Below are positions 7,792 to 15,257 of a stretch of 64,000 bases of DNA, one piece after another. The DNA is from an uncultured Clostridia bacterium (GTDB lineage Bacteria > Bacillota > Clostridia > Oscillospirales > Ruminococcaceae): assembly GCA_947627455.1 (NCBI GenBank), contig CANQWC010000002.1, positions 1-64,000 of the forward strand, given 5' to 3'. The notes under the pieces were generated by a model. That model made no database searches and was not told where the DNA came from. It saw only the letters and a list, made by a program, of their open reading frames with translations. The position numbers and the translations under genes are program-made. How positions within the stretch are numbered: the first letter of the stretch is position 1; each line of letters begins with the position of its first letter.

Positions 7792-8454
7792 TTATCTCTT
7801 CTTGGAAACGACGACAGCAGCAGCAGCAACCATCATGGGAACAACAGCGAGAGCAACACCGGTGGTCGGGTTGGGCTCGGGCTCAGTGGTCTCAGGAGTG
7901 GTATCGGTGGTCTCAGTGTCGCCAACGTTGACATCGTCGCCTTGACCCTCGCCGCCTTCAGTAGCCTGATCAACGGTTACAGTGTCGAAGGACTCGACAA
8001 GCGCGAAGTAGTGATACTGGTTGATAACAGCAGCATCAGCAGTGAAAGTAGCTCTGTGGCCGTTCACCTTGAGAGAAGCGCCGTCAAGAACTTCCCACTC
8101 ATCACGGACGAGAACCATCTTGGCCTTGCCGGGATCAGCAACATAAACATCAATGGTGATAGGGCCACTGGTCTTGGAGACAGAGATGGCATAAACACCA
8201 GCAACACCAGAAGCACCCTGATCAGCGAGTTCGCTGTCGAAGGAGGTAGTGGTGTCGATGCGAGCTTCAACGGGAACACCGTCAGCGTCGGTAGCAGTGT
8301 AAACATACTTACCGAGAGTGCCGGAGTTGTCACTGACCGAAGGATTGGCCTCAACAACAGGGCTGAGCTGAACGCTGCCTTCAGCTGCGAAAGCAGTTAC
8401 GCTAAGAGCGAGAGCCAGGCAAATTGCCAGAACGGATGAAAGAATTTTCTTCAT
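7792..8454 (-). CDS. Secreted surface protein with NPTTG-type sorting signal
   Basis: Unrecognised 220-aa exported protein. It has a signal peptide (MKKILSSVLAICLALALSVTAFAA), an extracellular domain of about 130 residues with no family I recognise, an acidic Thr/Glu/Pro linker, and a C-terminal NPTTG followed by a hydrophobic helix and KKR. This layout matches sortase-anchored proteins, with NPTTG replacing LPXTG. ATG 8454 follows GTGGGGAA. It sits inside the cps operon between cpsB and cpsC, an uncommon place, so it may be a wall partner of the polysaccharide. Confidence 0.8.
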   Translation of the reverse strand: MKKILSSVLAICLALALSVTAFAAEGSVQLSPVVEANPSVSDNSGTLGKYVYTATDADGVPVEARIDTTTSFDSELADQGASGVAGVYAISVSKTSGPITIDVYVADPGKAKMVLVRDEWEVLDGASLKVNGHRATFTADAAVINQYHYFALVESFDTVTVDQATEGGEGQGDDVNVGDTETTDTTPETTEPEPNPTTGVALAVVPMMVAAAAVVVSKKR

Positions 8455-8649
8455 GAGTAATTCCCCACTTTCATTTACAAAATTTAAAATTCTTCGGACT
8501 TTGTACGGCGCCCGAACCGTTTTTATTCAATTCACGGCGAAACCGCCTCGAAGTGAATCCACGCTTATAATACACCCAAGGAATTTGAATGTCAAGCCTT
8601 TGATGATAAATTTCATCAATTTCGTCAAACCCGACAAAAATTGCAGTGC

Positions 8650-9399
8650 TCATTTTGATGATATGTTCAAAATGCTTAATGGTCTTGTGATGAAAAGCGC
8701 ATCGGCAGCGCGACGGCCGAATTTCTGAGCCACATAGGCGTAGCAGCTCGCAAAGTCGGGATTGCCGCGCTCGCGGTTGTGCCTGTCGTCGGCGACAACG
8801 TCGATTCCGCCCTCTTCAACAAGCCTCGCAATAAGCTTTTTGCGGCGGCTCTCGAAGGCTTCGGTGTTGATCTGAAGCTTCGCGCCAAGACTCTTCAACT
8901 CGTAAATATCGTCAAGGTCGCTGAGATTGTCATACCTCTCAATATGCGCGATAAGGGGCTTGTAGCCGTTCGAGAGAAGCTTCACGACATACATTCTCAT
9001 CTCGTCGAAGGTCGTGGTCGGGTGAAACTCCGTCAAAACCGTCTTCGTTCCGCCGAGGGGCCGACAGCTTCCGTCGCGAAGCCGCTCGACAGTGTCGGGC
9101 CGCATGAAAACCTCGTTGCCGAGGGCGCAGTCCATATCTGGAAAATTTTCAGAGATAAAAAGCTTTGCCTTCGCAAAGGATTCGGCAATCTTGTCGGGCT
9201 TCGGGGTGAACAGCGCGGGGTTATAGTGCGGGGTGAAGCAGATGTGCCTGATTCCGCAGTCGTATTCAAGCCTTATGAGGTCATACATGTGGTCGTCGTC
9301 GGGGGCGCCGTCGTCAACGCCCGCGAGAATGTGACAGTGCAGATCGGTGAAACCGACAGGGACCTCGATCGGTTCCTTTGGTTTTTTTGAAAAGAACAT
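8650..9399 (-). CDS. CpsB/CapC-type PHP tyrosine-protein phosphatase
   Basis: Mn-dependent phosphatase of the PHP fold that dephosphorylates CpsD. The 249-aa protein shows the metal-ligand motifs in order: DLHCHILAGVDDGA (about 19-32), TPHY, ENFPD/GNEV, LIAHIERY and the C-terminal ADDRH. ATG 9399 has AAAGGGG upstream on the minus strand. It is the first gene of the cps-like operon, and the next gene begins 195 bases further on. No glycosyltransferase or flippase follows, so the polymer is made from another locus. Confidence 0.92.
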   Translation of the reverse strand: MFFSKKPKEPIEVPVGFTDLHCHILAGVDDGAPDDDHMYDLIRLEYDCGIRHICFTPHYNPALFTPKPDKIAESFAKAKLFISENFPDMDCALGNEVFMRPDTVERLRDGSCRPLGGTKTVLTEFHPTTTFDEMRMYVVKLLSNGYKPLIAHIERYDNLSDLDDIYELKSLGAKLQINTEAFESRRKKLIARLVEEGGIDVVADDRHNRERGNPDFASCYAYVAQKFGRRAADALFITRPLSILNISSK

Positions 9400-9559
9400 G
9401 TGCGCTCGCCCCTTTCCTTGCGATAATTATAATACCACTTCCCGCCAAAAAATGCAAGTCCTTTTGAAAAATGAGTGTGGGGGAGGGAATTTTGGGGGGT
9501 GAGGGGCGCCCTCATTTAAAATTATATTGTGCTCCTGCCCAACAGCCGCACGCCCACTA

Positions 9560-9905
9560 TTACAAGGTATTCGGCTTACGCCTCATACTATCTTTACCGC
9601 TCCGCACATGCGGAAAGCGCAAGCAAAAGCGCACAAAATATCCATCAGGCCTGCTCTTTATCCCAACCGCATGTGCGTCGCTATCACCCCACCCCCCACC
9701 AAATCTTGCGAAGAAGTAAAACTTTGCTCTGCCCCCGCCCCTCAAGGGGCGGGGGATCGCGGTTTTTGTCCAAGAGGACGAGCCGCCAAACCGAAACGGC
9801 GACGAAGTCCGATTGGCTGCAAAAACCAGCTTTCATTCCCCTCTAGGGGAGGGGGCTGGGGGAGAGGTGTCTAAAAATAGCACGAGCGAAGCGAATACCT
9901 TATAA
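9560..9905. repeat. TTATAAGGTA element, copy C, carrying a nested GA-hairpin element
   Basis: Bounded by TTACAAGGTA and TACCTTATAA. The left hairpin reads (toward the end) ATGA-GGC-gtaa-GCC-GAAT, the right ACGA-GC-gaa-GC-GAAT. The interior contains CGCACATGCG/CGCATGTGCG and the palindrome CCCCTCAAGGGG, directly after which an 80-base GA-hairpin element is inserted. Confidence 0.8.
9757..9836 (+). repeat. GA-hairpin element, nested in copy C
   Basis: Stems CCAA/TTGG, GGAC/GTCC and GCCGCC/GGCGAC (one mismatch) with the GA/GA and GA/GAA internal loops and a 10-base loop. The outer arm CGGTTTTTGT pairs with GCAAAAACC. It ends TTTCAT. Confidence 0.8.
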
Positions 9906-9961
9906 TGCGTAAATCCCCGCTTTTTTATTTATCTCGGGGGAGACCGCCCCAGCGGGCTCCC

Positions 9962-10017
9962 ATGAACGCTGGGCTTTGTCTGCGAGCACGAGTGCCCAAT
10001 CCGAAACGGACACAAGC
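9962..10017 (+). repeat. GA-hairpin element, 3'-truncated
   Basis: Has the complete 5' half (arm ATGAACGCTGGG, stems CTGC, GCAC, GTGCCC) and the first 3' strand GGACAC, then breaks off. It is preceded by an imperfect GGAGACCGC/GCGGGCTCC hairpin, as other copies are. Confidence 0.65.
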
Positions 10018-10070
10018 GCTCCGCTCTCCCAAGTTACCCCGCTCTGCGGAGACCGCGTAAGCGGGCTCCC

Positions 10071-10154
10071 ATGAACGCTGGGCTTTGTCTGCGAGCACGA
10101 GTGCCCAACCCGAAACGGGCACGAAGTGCGAGCAGCAACAAAACCAGCTTTCAT
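10071..10154 (+). repeat. GA-hairpin element, best full copy (84 bp)
   Basis: Outer stem GCTGG..TTTGT/ACAAAACCAGC, a 2-base CA bulge, P2 CTGC/GCAG, GA opposite GA, P3 GCAC/GTGC, GA opposite GAA, P4 GTGCCC/GGGCAC and loop AACCCGAAAC. It begins ATGAA and ends TTCAT. It lies 81 bases upstream of the degV start codon. Confidence 0.85.
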
Positions 10155-10235
10155 TGTATTGACAAACCCGCGCAGATTGTTTATTATAATATTGTATAAA
10201 AATGCCAAGGCGCAAAAAAGAAGGGGGTTCTTATT

Positions 10236-11105
10236 TTGAACGACTATGTGATCATCACCGACTCGGGCGCTGATATCTCGCCCGAAAACCTTGAAAAATG
10301 GGGAGTTTTGCTCTGCCCGCTGACTTTTTCTTTTGATGGCGACAACACCATTCACACGGGCGAGGACATGCCCGCCGCGGAATTTTACCAAAAGATGCGC
10401 GACGGAAGCATCGCGAGAACGTCGGCAATCAATGCCGAGACCCTGAAAAGCGCCCTCAAAGCAGTGCTTGACTCGGGCCGCGACGCAATTTATATCGCGT
10501 TCTCGTCGGGCCTGAGCTCGACCTATTCGACCGCATGTCTGGTCGCCGAATCGCTTAAAGAGGACTATCCCGACCGAAAAATCGAGGTGGTCGATTCGCT
10601 CGCGGCCTCGGCGGGTCAGGGGCTTCTGGTCTGGCTCGCGGTGAAGAAAAAGCGCGAGGGGGCGTCTGTTGAAGAGCTTCGCGATTTTTGCGAGGGCATT
10701 CGCCTCAACATCTGCCACTGGTTCACCGTCGATGACCTCGTCTACCTCAAGAGGGGTGGAAGGGTCAGCGCTACTGCCGCGATCGCGGGTGCGGTCCTCG
10801 GCATAAAACCCGTTTTGCATGTCGACGACGAGGGGCACCTTATAAATATGCAGAAGATCCGCGGAAGAAAGGCATCGATAAAAGCCCTTGCCGACAAGCT
10901 CGGCGAGCTTAAAAAACAGGGCGCGGACAACACCGTTTTCATCTCGAACGGCGACTGTATTGCCGATGCCGAGCTTCTGGCGCAGATGATCAAAGAAAGG
11001 TATGCCGATATGAACGTCGAGCTCATCACCGAAATCGGGCCTGTAATAGGCGCACATTCGGGCCCCGGTACGCTCGCGCTCTTCTTCGTCGGCGAGCATA
11101 GATGA
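10236..11105 (+). CDS. DegV family fatty-acid-binding protein
   Basis: DegV/FakB-type protein of 289 aa. FakB proteins hold a fatty acid for phosphorylation by FakA, feeding phospholipid synthesis. N-terminal signature VIITDSGADIS, then TSAINAE, the SSGLSSTY loop that contacts the carboxylate, VVDSLAASAGQG, and a C-terminal domain ending GPVIGAHSGPGTLAL, all in family order. Start is TTG 10236 with AAGGGGG 8 bases before; no nearer ATG keeps the VIITDSG strand. It probably shares an operon with the membrane protein 15 bases downstream. Confidence 0.9.
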   Translation: MNDYVIITDSGADISPENLEKWGVLLCPLTFSFDGDNTIHTGEDMPAAEFYQKMRDGSIARTSAINAETLKSALKAVLDSGRDAIYIAFSSGLSSTYSTACLVAESLKEDYPDRKIEVVDSLAASAGQGLLVWLAVKKKREGASVEELRDFCEGIRLNICHWFTVDDLVYLKRGGRVSATAAIAGAVLGIKPVLHVDDEGHLINMQKIRGRKASIKALADKLGELKKQGADNTVFISNGDCIADAELLAQMIKERYADMNVELITEIGPVIGAHSGPGTLALFFVGEHR

Positions 11106-11120
11106 CCAAAGGAGGAAACA

Positions 11121-11717
11121 ATGTCGGAAAACGTCACCGAAGCGGCTGAACAGCGCCGCCCGCAGAAAACCGTCACCCCTGAACAGAAACGCAAACAACA
11201 GAATGTTCTGATCGTCCTGATAATCCTGATAGCCGTCGGCGCAGTGATAATACTGTATAACAACGGCGTTATCGGCGGTTCGTCGAGCCGCAAGCCCGTC
11301 GAGCGCTATCTCAACGCCATCGCCGAAAAGAATTTCGACAGCTTTATCGCGACTCAGCCGCCCAAAATTGCCGATGACCACATCGCCGACCGCGAAGAGC
11401 TCGGCCTCAGCGGCGAAGAATATATGTCGAGGCTCTACAGCGACTATTTCGGCGAGTTCGGCGACGACATGACCGTCGAGCTTGAATTCCTCGACCGCTC
11501 GCGAATCGACGGCCTTTACCTCGACAACTTTAAAAATTCCTATCTCGAGCTCTACGGCGAGGCCATAAGGGTATCGTCCTCCTTTGAGATCGACGTCGAC
11601 GCGCGGTTCTCGGGCTCTCTGTCAAGCGACACCGTCGAGCTCGCCTGCTACGTCATCAAGTCCGACGGCAAGTGGTACATCGCAGGGTGCGATTACAGAA
11701 TGGAAGAGGAAGAATAG
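11121..11717 (+). CDS. Membrane-anchored protein of unknown function
   Basis: Not recognised. 198 aa: a polar N-terminal tail rich in Gln/Lys, one transmembrane helix (about 29-46, LIVLIILIAVGAVIILY), then an extracellular domain that opens with PVERYLNAIAEKNFDSFIATQP. That pattern, a short helix pair with 'YL.A...KD.D' spacing, resembles NTF2-like or DUF4878-type domains, but the match is by eye only. ATG 11121 follows AAAGGAGG. It is probably cotranscribed with degV. An imperfect GCGGGGC/GCCCCGC hairpin without a T-run lies at 11756-11782. Confidence 0.75.
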   Translation: MSENVTEAAEQRRPQKTVTPEQKRKQQNVLIVLIILIAVGAVIILYNNGVIGGSSSRKPVERYLNAIAEKNFDSFIATQPPKIADDHIADREELGLSGEEYMSRLYSDYFGEFGDDMTVELEFLDRSRIDGLYLDNFKNSYLELYGEAIRVSSSFEIDVDARFSGSLSSDTVELACYVIKSDGKWYIAGCDYRMEEEE

Positions 11718-11829
11718 GGAGTTATTTCCTGACGATTAAGTATGATATGGCAATCTGCGGGGCTCTAAAAAGGGCCCCGCAAAGTGTTGTAAGGCTTTGG
11801 AAGAAGAGGCGGAGCTTGCGATACCGTAA

Positions 11830-11894
11830 TTAAAACTCTTTGAGCACGAGCAATCAATTGTTCACGATTGCGAAGTGCGAAAAGCAAGTTTTAA
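11830..11894 (+). repeat. GA-hairpin element, TTAAAACT-arm type, copy 1
   Basis: Same inner architecture as the 84-bp element but with outer arms TTAAAACT/AGTTTTAA: P2 CTTT/AAAG, GA/GA, P3 GCAC/GTGC, GA/GAA, P4 GCAATC/GATTGC, loop AATTGTTCAC, CA bulge. Confidence 0.85.
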
Positions 11895-11984
11895 CGCTTC
11901 GTTTAGCGTCTACGCACCAAAAAATCCCGCAGGAAACGGGATAAGACGGGCACAACGGCGCAAGCCGTAGTGCCAACGACGCGA

Positions 11985-12049
11985 TTAAAACTCTTTGAGG
12001 GCGAGCAATCAATACTAAACGATTGCGAAGCCCGAAAAGGAAGTTTTAA
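11985..12049 (+). repeat. GA-hairpin element, TTAAAACT-arm type, copy 2
   Basis: P2 CTTT/AAAG, P3 GGGC/GCCC, P4 GCAATC/GATTGC, loop AATACTAAAC, bulge GA. P3 differs from copy 1 on both strands, so pairing is kept. A decayed tRNA T-arm sequence (GGTGACAGGACTTGTAACC) follows at 12060-12078. Confidence 0.85.
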
Positions 12050-12083
12050 CGCTTCGTTTGGTGACAGGACTTGTAACCTCAAT

Positions 12084-12163
12084 GGAAGCGCTATTTCTTG
12101 CCGCTCGCACTTCGCGGGCGTGAACTATTGCCCGCTCGTGCTTGCGGAGAAATAGCCGCGTCC
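12084..12163 (-). repeat. GA-hairpin element, CTATTTCT-arm type
   Basis: Read on the minus strand: outer arms GGCTATTTCT/AGAAATAGCGC, P2 CCGC/GCGG, AA opposite GA, P3 GCAC/GTGC, GA/GAA, P4 GCGGGC/GCCCGC, loop AATAGTTCAC, bulge CA. A third outer-arm and P2 combination for the same fold. Confidence 0.8.
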
Positions 12164-12199
12164 ATGCAATCCAAAGCGCCCGTACTTTAGCTCTGCTTG

Positions 12200-12436
12200 A
12201 AAAGCAGTCATAATCGCAACTTTCTGCGCTTCAACAATATCTCGGCGCTTTGAGTGCAGCTTTGCGATCTATCACGCAAACCAAAATAAGAGCCCCCTTC
12301 GGGGGGCAAAAAAGGGGCCCCCGCAAAGTCGTAAGACTTTGTGGGGAAGAGGCGGAGCAGCGGAGCGAGTGAAGCGGCGATTTCAAATGCAAGGCATGAA
12401 GAAAGCGCCGCAAGCGATACGAAGCTTGCGGCGCCG
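12200..12436 (-). repeat. tRNA-trailer repeat, copy 1 (tRNA-Leu)
   Basis: Begins at the tRNA-Leu CCA end and runs downstream on the minus strand. It closely matches the sequence after tRNA-Pro (58392-58600): the terminator hairpin, GCATTTGAAATCGCCGCTTC, then hairpins whose arms differ but pair (AAAGTC/GACTTT here, AAACGC/GCGTTT there), then TTATTTTGGTTT. No coding potential is seen. Confidence 0.75.
12400..12434 (-). terminator. Probable terminator after tRNA-Leu
   Basis: Minus-strand hairpin GCGCCGCAAGC/GCTTGCGGCGC with an 8-base loop, followed by the pyrimidine run TTTCTTC. The same hairpin, with a better T-run, follows tRNA-Pro. Confidence 0.65.
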
Positions 12437-12520
12437 TGGTGCGGGTGACAGGACTTGAACCTGCACGGGGGTGCCACCAGAACCTAAATCTGACGCGTCT
12501 GCCAATTCCGCCACACCCGC
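12437..12520 (-). tRNA. tRNA-Leu (anticodon UAG)
   Basis: 84 bases including an encoded CCA. Acceptor GCGGGTG pairs with CACCCGC, the anticodon stem CAGA/TCTG encloses TTTAGGT (anticodon TAG, reads CUA), a long class II variable arm is formed by TGGCACCCCCGTGCA, and the T arm has GGTTCAAGTCC. Discriminator A. Confidence 0.96.
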
Positions 12521-12528
12521 ATAGCGCT

Positions 12529-12557
12529 ATTCTATCACCTTTTTGCCCCCTTGTCAA
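12529..12557 (-). promoter_or_regulatory. Promoter of tRNA-Leu
   Basis: Minus strand TTGACA (12557-12552), 17-base spacer, TAGAAT (12534-12529), 9 bases before the tRNA. Confidence 0.85.
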
Positions 12558-12629
12558 TCATACTTTTCTCCCGTATTCTTCCAAAAATATTAACAAATTG
12601 TAAATTTTTCGGTTTTTTGCGATTTTCGC

Positions 12630-12658
12630 TTGACAAAAAGCGACAAAATATTTACAAT
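12630..12658 (+). promoter_or_regulatory. Promoter of the pilin-like gene
   Basis: TTGACA (12630-12635), 17-base spacer, TACAAT (12653-12658), in AT-rich sequence. It is followed by an intrinsic terminator before the start codon. Confidence 0.8.
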
Positions 12659-12696
12659 TAAGACAATATCTTATATATAAATAATGGTAATTTTAT

Positions 12697-12720
12697 GGGT
12701 GAACGGTTCACCCGTTTTTT
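12697..12720 (+). terminator. Terminator in the leader of the pilin-like gene (possible attenuator)
   Basis: Perfect 7-bp hairpin GGGTGAA/TTCACCC with loop CGG followed by GTTTTTTA. It lies between a consensus promoter and the start codon at 12746, about 30 bases after the expected transcription start, so most transcripts may end here unless a factor intervenes. Confidence 0.65.
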
Positions 12721-12745
12721 ATTTATTTTTTTAGGAGATGATTTT

Positions 12746-14689
12746 ATGCAAAAGTCAAAAAAGCGCGGAAAGCGCGGTTTTACGCTGTTAGAGATGGTTT
12801 TTGCGCTCGCGGTTGTTTCGGTTCTCGCGATGGTCGCGCTGCCCTCTCTTGCGGCGATGAGGAAGAACATGGTGATGTCCCGCCTCGACCAAAAAGCCGA
12901 AGAATTGTACCTATACGCCCAGAACCGAATCTCTTACCTGCGGGCATACGGAAGCCCGACCCCTTCAAATGGCGTAATTACGTCATCTGACAGCGCTGTT
13001 TTTGCCGAGGAAATCGACGGAAAGAGCGCTGTTTTAATAGTCGACCGCGATTCGCAGAACGCCGAATCGCTTTATTTTTCTGAAAAGCTTTCGGTTGAGG
13101 AGCTCGAAAAGCTCTGCGCCGACGGGCTTGACGAAGCCGAGCGCCGCAGGCTTGAAATCGGCTTTTATGGCGGCGACGGCGCGTCGGCGGCCCCTCGCGA
13201 GCTTGTTCTTCGCCCGAAAATCGAGGCGCTCAACGGCGACGACATGACCCTCGAAATCACCTGCGACGGGCTTGAGGGCGCGCTCTCAGACGAAGTGACA
13301 GTGGAGTTAAAAATATCCTCCGATGATGGGCTCTCAATGTCATGTTTTGGCAGTAGTGATTTCAACAGGGATTTTGATAGCATAACTCTTGTAGACGGAA
13401 CTTTAACAGCCACATTAACCGTCGATTCGTTGAACACCGATAAGGCATACATGGAAAACCTCGGCGAATTTTTCGGGGTTCAGGACAGCCTCACCGCGAC
13501 GGCAAAAATAATTTGCTCGGCACCGAATCGCTCTGAGCCAACGTCTGAGCACGCGCAGGAGGTCTGCACGGTGAATTTCTGCCCGCTGTTCGGGGAAAAG
13601 AACGGCCCGAACGTGAGCGTTGCGAACCTGCGGCACCTCAGCAACATCGGGAAAATCGACACGCACGGCGTCGCGGTCAGCCAAACCGAAAACATCAACT
13701 GCACTGAAAAGTTTTCGCCTCTGCCCTGCTTCTTCGGGAGCTATGACGGCGGCGGATTTTTTATTAATGACTTAAATATTTGTGAGGACGAGGGCAACGT
13801 TGGGCTTTTTTCGGAGCTCTCGGGGAGCGTTGAAAACCTCGGGCTTCGGGGCGGAAGCGTTCTCTCAATCTCGAAAGGAAGCGCGGCGGTCGGCGCATTC
13901 TGCGGCAGGGCGCACGCGGGCAGTGAGATAAAAAATTGCTCGGCGGTCGGGCTGACTGTCGGGCATGATTCTTCTTCGACGGATGGTGTCTCGTCTTCTT
14001 CGGCGGATAGTGTCTCGGTCGGCGGGCTTGTCGGCGAGGCGGGCGGGGCGATAGTCTCCTGCCGCTCTGAGGCCGACAGAATTTTTGCCGATGCGGTTTC
14101 GGCCCGCGATGTCTGCCTTGGCGGAATAGGCGGAAAGCTCACGGGCGGCGAAGTTTCTCTCTCGCGATGCTCGGGGCGGCTCGAGACCCGCTCGGAAGCA
14201 GAAAGCATCACCGTCGGCGGGCTTGTTTCGGGCGGCGGAGGGCGGCTTGAAAACTGCTCGACCGAGTGCTCGGCAGGCTATATCGGCGGCGGAGAATATT
14301 TCGGCCTCGGCAGAACCCCGAGCGACGGCTGTAAATTTCTCGCCGAAAACGGCTGGCTGAGCGAGGACCGCCTCGGCGAGACCCCCGCAGAAACCCTCGG
14401 CGGAAAGCTCGCGAACCCGAGAGGCCTTATAGGCGCGGCAAGGACGGAATATTCGGGCGGAAAGTTCAGTTCAACGCTGCTCGCAAGCTTTGACGCCTTT
14501 TCAAACGACTCGAAGATAATTCCCGAGATCGGGTGGGAGAGCCCCTCGGAAGGCGAGGTGCGGTATTATTTTTTCAGCGAGCGAACGGCCTGCCCCGCCG
14601 AGGGCGAGATCGGCGGCTGGTCAATTGAAAACAGTGAGGTGGACATCGGCAGCGACGAGGCTCGCGGCCGTTTTTTCTGCGCCGTTTGA
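12746..14689 (+). CDS. Prepilin-like protein with GLUG-type repeats
   Basis: 647-aa exported protein. The N terminus is a type IV prepilin signal: RGKRGFTLLEMVFALAVVSVLAM, with cleavage expected before Phe and Glu at position +5. Pilin-like assembly or display on the cell surface is inferred. The long C-terminal part contains GLUG-like units (VGLFSELSGSVENL, GGLVGEAGGAIVSC, GGIGGKLTGG, GGLVSGGGGRLENC), a motif of adhesins and IgA-protease-type proteins. No other pilus genes are in the window. ATG 12746 follows TTAGGAGATG. The frame ends in a TGA that overlaps the TTG of the next frame, next to a T6C slippery sequence. Confidence 0.8.
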   Translation: MQKSKKRGKRGFTLLEMVFALAVVSVLAMVALPSLAAMRKNMVMSRLDQKAEELYLYAQNRISYLRAYGSPTPSNGVITSSDSAVFAEEIDGKSAVLIVDRDSQNAESLYFSEKLSVEELEKLCADGLDEAERRRLEIGFYGGDGASAAPRELVLRPKIEALNGDDMTLEITCDGLEGALSDEVTVELKISSDDGLSMSCFGSSDFNRDFDSITLVDGTLTATLTVDSLNTDKAYMENLGEFFGVQDSLTATAKIICSAPNRSEPTSEHAQEVCTVNFCPLFGEKNGPNVSVANLRHLSNIGKIDTHGVAVSQTENINCTEKFSPLPCFFGSYDGGGFFINDLNICEDEGNVGLFSELSGSVENLGLRGGSVLSISKGSAAVGAFCGRAHAGSEIKNCSAVGLTVGHDSSSTDGVSSSSADSVSVGGLVGEAGGAIVSCRSEADRIFADAVSARDVCLGGIGGKLTGGEVSLSRCSGRLETRSEAESITVGGLVSGGGGRLENCSTECSAGYIGGGEYFGLGRTPSDGCKFLAENGWLSEDRLGETPAETLGGKLANPRGLIGAARTEYSGGKFSSTLLASFDAFSNDSKIIPEIGWESPSEGEVRYYFFSERTACPAEGEIGGWSIENSEVDIGSDEARGRFFCAV

Positions 14690-15219
14690 CGGCATCGGCC
14701 GAAACAGAGATAACCCTTCGGTTCGGCGAAGCGGCGCGGACGGTTGAAATTCTTCCGACGCAAAAGACCGCGACTCGGGTCGGGGTGCTCGCGGTGATCT
14801 ATCACGAGGCTTACACCGATTTTGACCCGTGGACTTTTGAGATAGTCGATCTGCCCGCGCACTATGAGTATCAGTACACTTATTGGGACGGCGCGTCGCG
14901 AAAATTCGTCGCCTATAACGAAAGCACGGGCGAGGGGTTCGACGCAGACCTCACAAGCTATGAATTCGGCGGGCTCTATGAGGGCGATATGGCGGTGTTT
15001 ATCTTTGCCGATGAGGCCCTCGGCAGCGGCTGGGGCTTCGACTGCGAATACACCGACAGAGGCGTGGCCGCGGGGTATCACTACTATGAGATATTCAGGG
15101 GAGATTATTTCCGAGAGCTGAGCGTGCCCGCAGAGCTCGGCGGCGAAAAATTTGTTTTTGAGGTTATATATCATAGCGGCTATCTGAGTTGGATTGACAT
15201 TCTTGCGGAGATGACATAA
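14686..15219 (+). CDS. Downstream frame of the pilin-like gene (coupled ORF or frameshifted C terminus)
   Basis: An open frame of 177 codons with gene-like composition and no recognised family, rich in Tyr/Asp (e.g. YEYQYTYWDG). It would start at TTG 14686 inside the TTGA that ends the upstream gene, but there is no ribosome-binding site and no signal peptide, although the upstream protein is exported. A -1 shift at TTTTTTC (14671-14677) would fuse it to the 647-aa protein, giving roughly 820 residues. The three options (coupled start, programmed shift, or a real or sequencing indel) cannot be separated here. A terminator follows directly. Confidence 0.6.
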   Translation: MTASAETEITLRFGEAARTVEILPTQKTATRVGVLAVIYHEAYTDFDPWTFEIVDLPAHYEYQYTYWDGASRKFVAYNESTGEGFDADLTSYEFGGLYEGDMAVFIFADEALGSGWGFDCEYTDRGVAAGYHYYEIFRGDYFRELSVPAELGGEKFVFEVIYHSGYLSWIDILAEMT

Positions 15220-15222
15220 AAA

Positions 15223-15257
15223 GGCTCGGCAGTTTATTCTGCCGAGCCGATTTTTTA
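15223..15257. terminator. Bidirectional terminator
   Basis: 10-bp perfect stem GGCTCGGCAG/CTGCCGAGCC with a 6-base loop, followed by GATTTTTTATT on the plus strand and preceded by A-rich sequence that gives a short T-run on the minus strand. It serves both convergent genes. Confidence 0.85.

Noticed and set aside
10071-10154. GA-hairpin element as a hammerhead ribozyme
   Set aside because: The GA...GAA pieces recall the core, but CUGAUGA, the three-way junction and a cleavage site are missing.
9900-11381. Long open frame (493 codons) antisense to degV and its neighbour
   Set aside because: Mirror of real genes in GC-rich DNA; the plus-strand proteins have clear family motifs.
11756-11782. 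GCGGGGC/GCCCCGC hairpin after the 11121-11717 gene as a terminator
   Set aside because: No T-run follows, so it is left as an unassigned hairpin.
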